Assembly (NCBI RefSeq): GCF_009455635.1
Contig: NZ_QPER01000001.1
Span: 744,001 to 808,000, forward strand
Reading direction: 5' to 3'
From: Paraburkholderia agricolaris
GTDB taxonomy: Bacteria > Pseudomonadota > Gammaproteobacteria > Burkholderiales > Burkholderiaceae
DNA: 64,000 bases
In this document: positions 48,417 through 55,971 of the stretch, one piece after another
How the letters are laid out: each line of letters starts with the position of its first letter
Numbering within the stretch: position 1 is the first letter of the stretch
Translations under genes and position numbers: made by a program
Notes under the pieces: model-generated
What the model saw: the letters and a program-made list of their open reading frames with translations, nothing else
The model's database searches: none
What the model was told of the DNA's origin: nothing

Positions 48417-49448
48417 TTACTGCGCTTGACTCGTCACGTCGTGACGTACTCGTCTCAGCTTGTGAGGCTGAACTTCGGCGCGAGAGTCTGCTTGTTTTGT
48501 CGTAGGACTCGGTTGATCTGACGATGAGACAGCTGGCGGACCTCCTCTGAGCGCTGCTGTCCATCCGGAGGCGAAAGTCTGAATTTGGGCGGGGGTGGTT
48601 TGCGTTAGCTGTGCCAATCCGAGTATTCCGATGAATACGCCGAGCACTGTTAGACGTTTTTGCACCTTTGCTTCAAAAGCAGACTCAGTTGCCGTTCTCT
48701 CTATCCGGATAATTTCTGCGATTCGCCCAAGCTGATCAACGAGTTCGTGACGAAGCGAAGCGAGAAGCAAGCGGTCGTGGATAGCTTTATACAGTGGGCC
48801 GACTTCCGTTGTGAAGACTCGGGCGGGTGCATCAAAGTAGTAGCTCGCGATGAAGCGCGAGATTTCCGAATGCATTGCTTCAGTGCGCTTGACCTTCGAG
48901 TCGTCACGGCAGCATTCGGCGAGGTCGTGGATTGCCTGCTCTAGGACTCGGTGGTAGGCGAGCCCAAGCATATATGCTGTTAAGGCTCGTCCAGCGCGCT
49001 CGCCGCCGGGTTCTGTAGAAAGTATCGCCATGCCTTTTGCATCGACGGTCGCTCTTACGCGTGCGACGGGCAGGTAGTCATTTTCAGTCAACGTGGCTGA
49101 GCTTCGGAAGAACGTCGAAATTTCACTGATCGTCGTTACGGTCGAATTGTTTGACCAAACGAAACGGCCGATCTCTTCAGGAACTGCACCTCGTTCCACA
49201 AGCTGAGTTGCTCGACCCCACGCTTGTCCGACGGCACCGGTGGTTAGACTGTCAGTCGGACAGAAACAGAATACGACTGAACGGTCTGATCCGGAGAAGA
49301 AGCGAAATAAGAGCGGATCATTTGCGGTTTGGCGGCCGCTGGTCATGGTCGAACTGTGGACGGGCTGGAGAAGGTACTTCCCCTCTAGAGGCGCTGTCAG
49401 TTGCAGCGATTTCAGGGGTTGATCGATACGGTAGATGATTCCTTGCAC
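48417..49448 (-). CDS. Protein with C-terminal membrane helix, unknown function
   Basis: 343 aa, mostly polar and helical, with one hydrophobic segment near residues 267-287 (RLTVLGVFIGILGLAQLTQ) and a Ser/Thr/Pro-rich tail. No recognisable catalytic motif. It lies alone between repeats R1 and R2 in opposite orientation to the repeats, as an individual cassette. Codon use is less GC-rich than the chromosome. A membrane-attached defence effector is one possibility, but nothing in the sequence proves it. Confidence 0.6.
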   Translation of the reverse strand: MQGIIYRIDQPLKSLQLTAPLEGKYLLQPVHSSTMTSGRQTANDPLLFRFFSGSDRSVVFCFCPTDSLTTGAVGQAWGRATQLVERGAVPEEIGRFVWSNNSTVTTISEISTFFRSSATLTENDYLPVARVRATVDAKGMAILSTEPGGERAGRALTAYMLGLAYHRVLEQAIHDLAECCRDDSKVKRTEAMHSEISRFIASYYFDAPARVFTTEVGPLYKAIHDRLLLASLRHELVDQLGRIAEIIRIERTATESAFEAKVQKRLTVLGVFIGILGLAQLTQTTPAQIQTFASGWTAALRGGPPAVSSSDQPSPTTKQADSRAEVQPHKLRRVRHDVTSQAQ

Positions 49449-49592
49449 TTCAATCTCCGGCTGGGATGCCGTGGAGGCAAGCCCGGTTGGCTTTATTTGT
49501 CCGCGTGTTTACGGCAGCCGTTTAAAAAACTGAAGTGGAAGAAGGCTTGATCTATTGTCGGCATGTCATCTGCCCGACTTACGAGCCAGCAA

Positions 49593-49710
49593 CGAGTCGG
49601 TCCCACGGCATACTCTCATTAAGCTAACGGCCTAGCAAAAAAATACTTTATAAATCAAGTGGATAGGGGTGATGTGGACGAGGGTGACGTGAAAACTGTC
49701 ACTGTTGCTC
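49593..49710 (+). repeat. Interspersed repeat R2 (~118 bp)
   Basis: Shares the CCACGGCA start, ATTAAGCT, ATCA(A)GTGG and the 3' motif GTGACGTGAAAACTGTCAC with R1 and R3; the middle is diverged. The gap 49449-49866 contains nothing else recognisable. Confidence 0.75.
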
Positions 49711-49866
49711 GTCGATTTCGCGTTGGTCCCCGACAACTTGTTACGATGTGGCTGGCGCGGAACGATGTTTCGGCTGGCCGTTGCTGTCCAGAGATCGTGT
49801 GCGCCAATTTTCGTCTGGCACGTAGACGTGCGTTAAAGAAAATTCATTGATCTGCGGGGGGCATTG

Positions 49867-50673
49867 GTGAAGGTTTCGGACCCAGAATATCAAAAGCACG
49901 TCATCTTCGATGAACTGCAGCAATACGCGAACTTCTACGAGAACCTTGCCGATGGTGTTTTCCAATTCGTCTCGGTAGGAACGACCGCCATTTGCAACAT
50001 CGATACCTATGTCTACTCAGCTATCGCGGGTACGATTACATCAATCGGCATGGTCCTGAAAGACGGCAGAATCAACGATGCTTATGCCTTGCTCAGAAAA
50101 TACTATGATTCCGCAGTCATCAACGTCTATTCGAATCTGTACCTTCGGGAGTACCGCAAGGGGTGGGACTTTGCTGCGAAGCCGTTGCTTGCTGAGCATA
50201 TCAACGGCTGGCTTCATGGGCGAGTGAAGTTACCCGAATACCGTGTAATGTCGAACTACATACGGTCCAGCGAAACGCTTCGTACGATCAACGGCCTTCT
50301 CCACGCGGACGACACCTACAAGGAAATCCGAGGCCGATGCAATGATCACACGCACTACAATTTCTTCGAAAACGTCGTGCTGAACAATCGAGAAGTGTCT
50401 ATCCGTAATCGAGGTACAGCTCTCGAACAGATTCGGTTGGACGCGATTGCGATCTTCGTTCTCCATTTTTCCTACGTGGTATCTGTGAACGAACACTACG
50501 TGATATCGAGCGACTACATGGATCACATGGAGTGCGGGTCAACCCCTCCCGACGGGTGTGAGCATTGGGTTGCACCCTACGCACAGGAGGCGTTTCACTC
50601 GATCCTGCGTGTCCGCAGGCCAGATATAGCAGAAGTCATTCAGCAAAATAGCGCAATGCAATTTGATAACTGA
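49867..50673 (+). CDS. Unknown protein, upstream partner of HEPN/Toprim gene
   Basis: 268 aa, helical, no signal or membrane anchor. Motif-like stretches are DELQQYANFYENLADGVFQFVSVG and RGRCNDHTHYNFFENVVLNNRE, the latter with RxxxxxH spacing that could be HEPN-like, though weakly. The GTG at 49867 follows a GGGGGG ribosome site by five bases; a TTG one codon earlier is too close. It precedes the HEPN/Toprim gene by 76 bases on the same strand, forming a probable two-gene cassette between R2 and R3. Confidence 0.6.
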   Translation: MKVSDPEYQKHVIFDELQQYANFYENLADGVFQFVSVGTTAICNIDTYVYSAIAGTITSIGMVLKDGRINDAYALLRKYYDSAVINVYSNLYLREYRKGWDFAAKPLLAEHINGWLHGRVKLPEYRVMSNYIRSSETLRTINGLLHADDTYKEIRGRCNDHTHYNFFENVVLNNREVSIRNRGTALEQIRLDAIAIFVLHFSYVVSVNEHYVISSDYMDHMECGSTPPDGCEHWVAPYAQEAFHSILRVRRPDIAEVIQQNSAMQFDN

Positions 50674-50749
50674 CGGTAGATAAGATGTTGCAGATTTAAT
50701 CGTAAGCCTTTCGTCCACAACCTTATCTGAGCAAAACGCTCCAGCTACC

Positions 50750-52063
50750 ATGGGCACGGAAATTTCTCTTGATATCGGCGGCCTTACCGTTGACTGGAGC
50801 AAAAATGTGAGGGGCACCGATCACGGGCCTCTTTACCAGGAGCGGGACCGAAAACGCGTCCTGTGCGACGGAATCGACTATGAATACCTCCAATCTGAAG
50901 GGGAAGACCCTGCTGGGTTCGAGATGTCATTCAGTCGGTCGCTCGGCACCATCTCTCGTCGTTTGGAATTGTTGGGCTTTCGTCTAGATGCAGTTCGCCA
51001 TTTCTATGAAGTGGCCACGAAGCAGTGGCGGGAGGACCGTCTCACACTAATGGACGCTTCGGAGGCCAACGGAGTTGGGGCGGAGACAATCCCCGAGCCG
51101 ATGAATTTCGAAGAATACTTGACGTTCATAAGAACCCATCCGCTTGAAACCCTGAGCGACCAAGTTATAGAGGATATGAGCGATAACGGCGAGCGAAGGT
51201 TCGGAGACCGATTCGGCGGCAAGGAGCAGCTTGCGCGGATACCCGGAGACTCAGAGGGCAAGAGTTGGGCGTATTCGGAAAGATCTTTCTTCGGAGCGTT
51301 GATCAATTTTCTCGGCCCGTACTCAATGTTGCGACTACTTGCGGAATGCCCGGACAACCTCAACCTAACAGTGGACTGGGGGTATGGTCCACTAGTTGAA
51401 GAAGGACGTGCAAGCGTAGATGAGTTCACTCCCTGTGCGCGACGGAGCCAAACTTTTCTGATCGTTACTGAAGGATCATCGGACGTCCATATCCTGAAAC
51501 ACGCGATTCAGCTACTGCGACCCGAGGTGGCGGATTTCTTCCGTTTTATCGATGTTAGCGAGCGACATCCGTTCTCGGGCACAGGCGGGTTGGTTAGGTT
51601 CGCGGAGGGGTTGGCAAAGATTGACGTCCAAAACAAGATCGTTTTCCTGTTTGACAATGATGCTGAGGGGGTTGAGGCCTTGAAGGCGGTGCGCCGGTTC
51701 AAGTTGCCTCTGAATATGGGAACTCTGGTTTTACCTGATATGGAGGAGTTCCGGCAATTTCCCTCGCAGGGGCCCGATGGCATCACAAACTCGGATATCA
51801 ACGGTCGTGCAGCCGCGATCGAGTGCTACCTCGACTTGAATCTGCCGCAGTATGGACCGGCGAAAGTTGTGTGGACAAACTACAAGAAGGACAGCGGCGT
51901 CTACCACGGCGCGTTGGAGCACAAGGAATCCTACGCCAACGAGTTCTTCGATCAGAAAGCAGAGACAATTCGAGACGGAGGCTACGACGTGAGCAAGATT
52001 GAGCGCGTGCTGGACGCATTGATAGAAGAATGCAGTTGGTTGGCGGTGGCGGATTTTTGCTGA
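50750..52063 (+). CDS. HEPN/Toprim-associated domain protein
   Basis: 437 aa. The N-terminus MGTEISLDIGGLTVDWSKN is characteristic of the HEPN/Toprim N-terminal domain family. A C-terminal Toprim domain shows FLIVTEGSSDVHIL (Glu241) and FLFDNDAEGVEAL (Asp302, Asp304), the metal-binding pattern of OLD-like nucleases and topoisomerases. Proteins of this type occur in defence islands. It probably acts with the preceding gene; the cassette is bounded by R2 and R3. Confidence 0.75.
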   Translation: MGTEISLDIGGLTVDWSKNVRGTDHGPLYQERDRKRVLCDGIDYEYLQSEGEDPAGFEMSFSRSLGTISRRLELLGFRLDAVRHFYEVATKQWREDRLTLMDASEANGVGAETIPEPMNFEEYLTFIRTHPLETLSDQVIEDMSDNGERRFGDRFGGKEQLARIPGDSEGKSWAYSERSFFGALINFLGPYSMLRLLAECPDNLNLTVDWGYGPLVEEGRASVDEFTPCARRSQTFLIVTEGSSDVHILKHAIQLLRPEVADFFRFIDVSERHPFSGTGGLVRFAEGLAKIDVQNKIVFLFDNDAEGVEALKAVRRFKLPLNMGTLVLPDMEEFRQFPSQGPDGITNSDINGRAAAIECYLDLNLPQYGPAKVVWTNYKKDSGVYHGALEHKESYANEFFDQKAETIRDGGYDVSKIERVLDALIEECSWLAVADFC

Positions 52064-52170
52064 CAGCAAAGATGGGCTAACTGCGAGCCCTCACTGCGAC
52101 AGTAAATTGCTATGCGTAACAGGACACTATCCCCGGTGTGGCGTGGGGCGATGCATCATACTGAATGGGG

Positions 52171-52285
52171 ATTGGCAGCACTGCTTAACCCTAATAAGCT
52201 GATGATCTGGCTCGGAAATTCCCGTTAGATCAAGGGTATAGAGCGCCGGTGCGTAAGGGTGACGTGAAAACTGTCACTGTTGCTC
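52171..52285 (+). repeat. Interspersed repeat R3 (~115 bp)
   Basis: Best conserved with R1 in the 5' half (TAATAAGCTGATGATCT) and with R2 in the 3' half (GTGACGTGAAAACTGTCAC then TGTTGCTCG). It fills the gap between the Toprim gene and the 104-aa gene (52064-52396). Confidence 0.75.
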
Positions 52286-52396
52286 GTTGAATTTCGAAGT
52301 GGTTGCCGTCGTGCTGGTCGTGGTTGCCTGCTTGCAGTTGCCTTGAAGGTCGATCTGCTGGACCCTGGACTCACTTTCAACGAATGGAGTGCGATC

Positions 52397-52711
52397 ATGG
52401 TCGATCAGAAGCAAGGTGTGGCAAGCAAGGATGAGAAAGCAGGCAAGTTGGTTGCCGCTGATCCGAAGGCAAGTGCTGTTGTTCCGGGTGCGAACGTGAC
52501 GACAAACGATACCGCAGCGAAGGCCGAACCAGCTACGCCGACGAAGATGGATCTGGCGACGGAGATCTATAAGCGCATGCGTGCGGTAAAGGACGTGACA
52601 AGGAAAGACATCATCGAGAAGTTCATCGCCGATGTGAAACTGACGAAGGCTGGCGCGAGCACGTACTACCAGATGATCAAGGACAAGCACGAGCCGATGG
52701 GCAAGAAGTGA
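52397..52711 (+). CDS. Small basic protein with helical C-terminal domain
   Basis: 104 aa. The N-terminal half is Ala/Lys-rich and low-complexity; the C-terminal half (MDLATEIYKRMRAVKDVTRKDI, then KAGASTYYQMIKDK) looks like a small winged-helix or HTH fold and could bind DNA. ATG at 52397 was chosen because the upstream frame belongs to repeat R3. A terminator follows 27 bases after the stop. Similar short proteins occur in Burkholderia islands; role unknown. Confidence 0.65.
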   Translation: MVDQKQGVASKDEKAGKLVAADPKASAVVPGANVTTNDTAAKAEPATPTKMDLATEIYKRMRAVKDVTRKDIIEKFIADVKLTKAGASTYYQMIKDKHEPMGKK

Positions 52712-52738
52712 CTTTCCGCTAGATGTCTTGTTCTGCGA

Positions 52739-52764
52739 AAGGCTCCTACCGGAGCCTTCGTTTT
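52739..52764. terminator. Terminator between the 104-aa gene and the HNH gene
   Basis: AAGGCTCC-TACC-GGAGCCTT stem-loop followed by CGTTTT. It lies between convergent genes and can serve both. Confidence 0.85.
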
Positions 52765-53788
52765 AGGTCCGAAACACATTGATCTCATGCCAAGCGAGAA
52801 ATGGCAGGATATCTGAATGTTCCGTGGATTTAAGCCGCAAGTCACGAGTCACATTGAGCTGATTGAGAATGCCGTCTTTCAGCTTGGTGCTGATTTTGAT
52901 GCGAAATTTTTGATCGAAGGTAATGAGGCCACTGTCGAAGAGCCGATCAAGATTGGGCGTGAGTAGCAATCCGTTTGCAACATTGATCCTGTCTTTAGGG
53001 TTTTCACATTTGCTCCATGGGCGAATATGACTTGCAATGAGAAGATCGCGTTCCTTGCAACCGAACACTGAACAACCTCCCCATCTGTTGATCAGGGCAT
53101 CTCGAAAGCGACTCTGACCAACGCGGACTTTGATCATTGCATCCCGCTCTGTATCACTCAGCTTGGAAATGAAATCCAAAAACGCAGGGTCGCTTGTAAC
53201 GCCATCTTCTAGTTCAATTCCTTCCCCATCCCGGATCTTGTTGGACTTGAGTCCGCGGACTATTCGATACTCACCCGAGTCTTGGTCGTACGATTGGACG
53301 TACCAAGCTGTGGAGTCGAGAGATCGTGCATCGACAGTGGACGTTTCAAATGCACCCGCATCCTTGTCGCCTCGGTTGCCGGCAACCATTATCGGACGGA
53401 TGGGCTTATTGTCTGAGAGGGCGGTGTAAAGCGCATCATCGAACTCCTTGGAGCGGTTTGTCCACGCTCTCAACTTGCTACGGACGTTATCCTTTTTTTC
53501 GCCTCTGTCTCGATCGATAAGGCGCTGGCGATACTGGCGCCCATTCGATACATGAACGTGCAGTCCGTCGATTGTCTCGATGTCGTCAAACCATATGCAC
53601 AGTACGACAGCCTCTGTTGGTTTTCCCACAAACGCCCATTTTGTATTGCGAAAGCTGTTCGTATTTGGATTTGCAAGAGGTTTCCCTTCCTGATCAAAGC
53701 TCCATTCCTCTACGTCATGCTCGGCTTGGGTAAGTAATTCGCGAACAGGCGGCTTGCTAGTTGGCGGGATGAGTGGCGGCAGGTTCAT
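52763..53788 (-). CDS. HNH endonuclease (HNH_2 type)
   Basis: 341 aa. The C-terminal HNH domain (about 230-310) contains FRDALINRWGGCSVFGC, LLIASHIRPWSKCENPKDR, and NGLLLTPNLDRLFDSGLITF, the pattern of His and Asn metal ligands in HNH_2 proteins such as restriction enzymes. The N-terminal ~220 residues are a separate domain of unknown role that may recognise modified or phage DNA. No methyltransferase is next to it, so a modification-dependent or toxin-like nuclease is plausible. Confidence 0.75.
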   Translation of the reverse strand: MNLPPLIPPTSKPPVRELLTQAEHDVEEWSFDQEGKPLANPNTNSFRNTKWAFVGKPTEAVVLCIWFDDIETIDGLHVHVSNGRQYRQRLIDRDRGEKKDNVRSKLRAWTNRSKEFDDALYTALSDNKPIRPIMVAGNRGDKDAGAFETSTVDARSLDSTAWYVQSYDQDSGEYRIVRGLKSNKIRDGEGIELEDGVTSDPAFLDFISKLSDTERDAMIKVRVGQSRFRDALINRWGGCSVFGCKERDLLIASHIRPWSKCENPKDRINVANGLLLTPNLDRLFDSGLITFDQKFRIKISTKLKDGILNQLNVTRDLRLKSTEHSDILPFLAWHEINVFRT

Positions 53789-53829
53789 TTACCAAATCCA
53801 AGTACGTACGATAAGGCGCGGCTATTGGG

Positions 53830-54573
53830 CTAAACGGACAGGTTCTTTATCTCCACAGCCGCCGCCGCGTGGCCTGCTTGCGTAAGCCGGTAGCCCGACT
53901 TCGTGTCGCCATGTGTGAGTTTCTCTGCGTGTAGATCTCGCAGGCGGTTGTGAACAGTGCCAGCGCTCCGGCGACTCAAACTCCTCAGCACTGCATCTAC
54001 GGGAACGGCGTCGGGATAGTGGCTGTGCAGAAGGAACAGCAGCTCGGTTCGGACTGGGACGTCCGCGTGGATCAGCCTTGTGCCGTCTATTTCTTCAACG
54101 AGCGTCCCCACGGGCGCTTGCACGAGTTCGATCAACGCGCCGGCCTCCTGCATTGATATGCCCGTCGCGTGCCTAAGAAGCTCGGCAGTTACCCAAGCCG
54201 CACCTTGGTGAGTGAATGCCAAGTCGTGTGTGTTCGTGTCGACGTCGTTCTTGTGGGCGATGTTTCGCTTGTTTCGGAAGGTGTACATAGCACGCGCGAC
54301 CCGCGCGGCGCATATCCGCAACCCCTCGGGAAGTGTCGTGTTCTCGACCTTCTTGCCAAGATAGTCATCCACACTTGGCTTCGCGTCATAAGTTCCGGTG
54401 TCGATGTGCTGAAGGCACTGCACGAACGTCTCGACAAACTTCCCCGGCGCAGCCCTCTCAAGGGTCCTCGTTGCACAATCCCGCCTGATCTTCATAAGAT
54501 CGGCCACTAGGTCAGCGGCTAGCGTTGGACCGACGAGGCTGGACAGGGCGGCTGCGAGCCGCGACTCATCCAC
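53830..54573 (-). CDS. HEPN-like protein with C-terminal winged helix
   Basis: 247 aa. The helical N-terminal half contains MYTFRNKRNIAHKNDVD, an R-x6-H motif typical of HEPN ribonucleases. The C-terminal part (RTELLFLLHSHYPDAVPVDAVLRSLSRRSAGTVHNRLRDLHAEKL) is a winged helix. It overlaps the upstream gene by eight bases on the same strand, so the two are translationally coupled. Toxin or abortive-infection effector role is inferred from the motif and location. Confidence 0.6.
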   Translation of the reverse strand: MDESRLAAALSSLVGPTLAADLVADLMKIRRDCATRTLERAAPGKFVETFVQCLQHIDTGTYDAKPSVDDYLGKKVENTTLPEGLRICAARVARAMYTFRNKRNIAHKNDVDTNTHDLAFTHQGAAWVTAELLRHATGISMQEAGALIELVQAPVGTLVEEIDGTRLIHADVPVRTELLFLLHSHYPDAVPVDAVLRSLSRRSAGTVHNRLRDLHAEKLTHGDTKSGYRLTQAGHAAAAVEIKNLSV

Positions 54574-55102
54574 CGATCATCCCCTCGACGCGCTTAACTC
54601 CCTCGTGACTGACTTTATAGAGCTTACGGGCCTGACGACTGTTCCCGCTTTTCTTGAGCTGTAGGATCAGCATCGGCTTCTGGTTCTTCATCGAGTCGAT
54701 TGCGTCGGTGATGTTCGCGACCTTGTGTCCGAGGTGAGTTAGTTCTTTGTTAGCCGAGGCAGCCGTGAAGTTCTCTGCCCCTTGGCAGACCTGTAACCAG
54801 TAACCAACGACGAGCGCCCTCTCGCCGTTGTTTTTCGGGCCAGCGGCTGCGTAAAGCTCCGCGAAGGTAGAGAATGTCGGCGCATCCTTGGCTGCCTCGT
54901 CCGCGGCCTTTTCTGCTGCTGCCTCGTCGGCTGGCTCGGCATCGACAAGCGCTGCGCTGCTCCTGTTTGTTACCTTTGCATCAATACCTAGCAGGCTCGT
55001 GATGTAGGTCAGGACGCGGGTTCTTGCTTCTTCGTCCAGCGGCTCTAGCGCGTCATGCACGGTTCTGATGGCGCTGAATTCCTTTGCTGCCTCTTCGCTC
55101 AT
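54566..55102 (-). CDS. Partner protein of the HEPN-like gene
   Basis: 178 aa. The N-terminus (FSAIRTVHDALEPLDEEARTRVLTYITSLLGI) is a short helical segment found at the start of several island-encoded proteins. An Ala/Glu-rich linker follows, then a C-terminal winged-helix-like domain (LVVGYWLQVCQGAENFTAASANKEL...YKVSHEGVKRVEGMIGG). ATG 55102 was chosen because the upstream frame is short and lacks a ribosome site. It is first in a two-gene operon and could be antitoxin or sensor to the HEPN protein. Confidence 0.6.
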   Translation of the reverse strand: MSEEAAKEFSAIRTVHDALEPLDEEARTRVLTYITSLLGIDAKVTNRSSAALVDAEPADEAAAEKAADEAAKDAPTFSTFAELYAAAGPKNNGERALVVGYWLQVCQGAENFTAASANKELTHLGHKVANITDAIDSMKNQKPMLILQLKKSGNSRQARKLYKVSHEGVKRVEGMIGG

Positions 55103-55458
55103 GACAAAAGTCCCCGGACGAATTGTATGACAGCATTGTATTCGTAGCATCTTGAGTGTCAAACAACTCATGTTGCTCCGAATGTGGCCGGCGGGTCACG
55201 CGTAATGCTGACTGACGCGACGGCACGCAGGCCGCGGTTTAGGATGCCGCCGGATACATGTGTGTCGCGAACGTTGTGGTCGCTGCGAAGCAGCAACAAC
55301 GATGCATCGTGCGTGACGTGCTGAGGTGGCGTACAGGAAGTTAGTGGCTGCGCGGTGAGGTGGTACCAAGGGTTCGCGGGACAACAGCGCGAATTTTTGA
55401 CGCTCGATCAGCAGCTTTTCGAGGCTACGTACTGGGGTGAAAACTGGCGTCGCCGTCG

Positions 55459-55521
55459 AACCCGCATGACACGTGGTTTTCAATGGTGCCCGCTAGAAAA
55501 CCACGTCTAAAACCCGCATGA
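55459..55521. repeat. Inverted repeat nested in direct repeats beside the att copy
   Basis: AACCCGCATGA occurs at 55459-55469 and 55511-55521. Between them, ACGTGGTTTTC (55471-55481) and GAAAACCACGT (55496-55506) form an 11-bp perfect inverted repeat. The cluster lies 26 bases left of the second att copy, as expected for recombinase or excisionase arm sites. Confidence 0.6.
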
Positions 55522-55546
55522 ATAGTGGGTTTGCTCAAGCCGTTGC

Positions 55547-55687
55547 AGCTTGGGAAGCTAGGGTATTACCATTATACGACGCCCGCAGAGCCCGCAATTT
55601 TACAGGGGTTTCGGCGCTTTGGGGAGTCGGAATCGTGTGAAGTGGCGTGAAAAGTGTATCCACTTCGGAAATTCTTGCTGGCATCGC
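55547..55687 (+). repeat. 141-bp direct repeat, copy 2 (att region, tRNA-Gly fragment)
   Basis: Contains the first 40 nt of tRNA-Gly on the minus strand (55586 down to 55547) plus 101 bases of its upstream DNA. The tRNA 3' half is absent, so it is not a functional tRNA gene. Confidence 0.9.
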
Positions 55688-55971
55688 GAGCGGAACCGTT
55701 GGCAGGAGTTCCAGACAGGTTGGAGACCGCTGTTCAAAGATGAACTGCAAATGCCTGCTGATCGGTGCACGCGCGACCGTTACTGGAGCCTTTTGTTACT
55801 GTTCCACCGGCTGCGATCGCGCAAGCGAGGTCCTTCGATATGTGGTCCCGTGTTCCTCCGACGGAACTATCGGTGCTTGGAACTTGATCTACGTGCCCGT
55901 TCTTGGCACGATGTTGTAAACACCGGGAAGAATTTCTGATACAGAAAACTAACTAAACGTACGGGGGCCGC

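Larger units (their letters stand above)
32632..55546. mobile_element. Genomic island 1 at tRNA-Gly (22.9 kb)
   Basis: Bounded by the 141-bp direct repeat at 32632-32772 and its copy at 55547-55687. It contains a tyrosine recombinase, a plasmid-type primase-helicase, and clusters of nuclease, HEPN, Toprim and unknown genes. Base composition is visibly more AT-rich than the flanking chromosome. There is no conjugation machinery, so it is an integrative element that depends on helpers or is otherwise transferred. Confidence 0.75.
55103..55971. other. Right end of island 1 and left end of island 2, non-coding
   Basis: About 870 bases with no supported gene. It holds an inverted/direct repeat cluster (55459-55521), the second 141-bp att repeat (55547-55687), and a variable tail. 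Open frames here lack ribosome sites. Confidence 0.5.

Noticed and set aside
55196-55483. 95-codon minus-strand frame at the right end of island 1
   Set aside because: Arg/His/Ser-rich, no ribosome site, overlaps the inverted-repeat cluster; it may be a gene remnant but cannot be supported.
55547-55586. Second tRNA-Gly gene
   Set aside because: Only nt 1-40 of the tRNA are present; no T-arm or acceptor 3' strand follows, so it is an att-site remnant.
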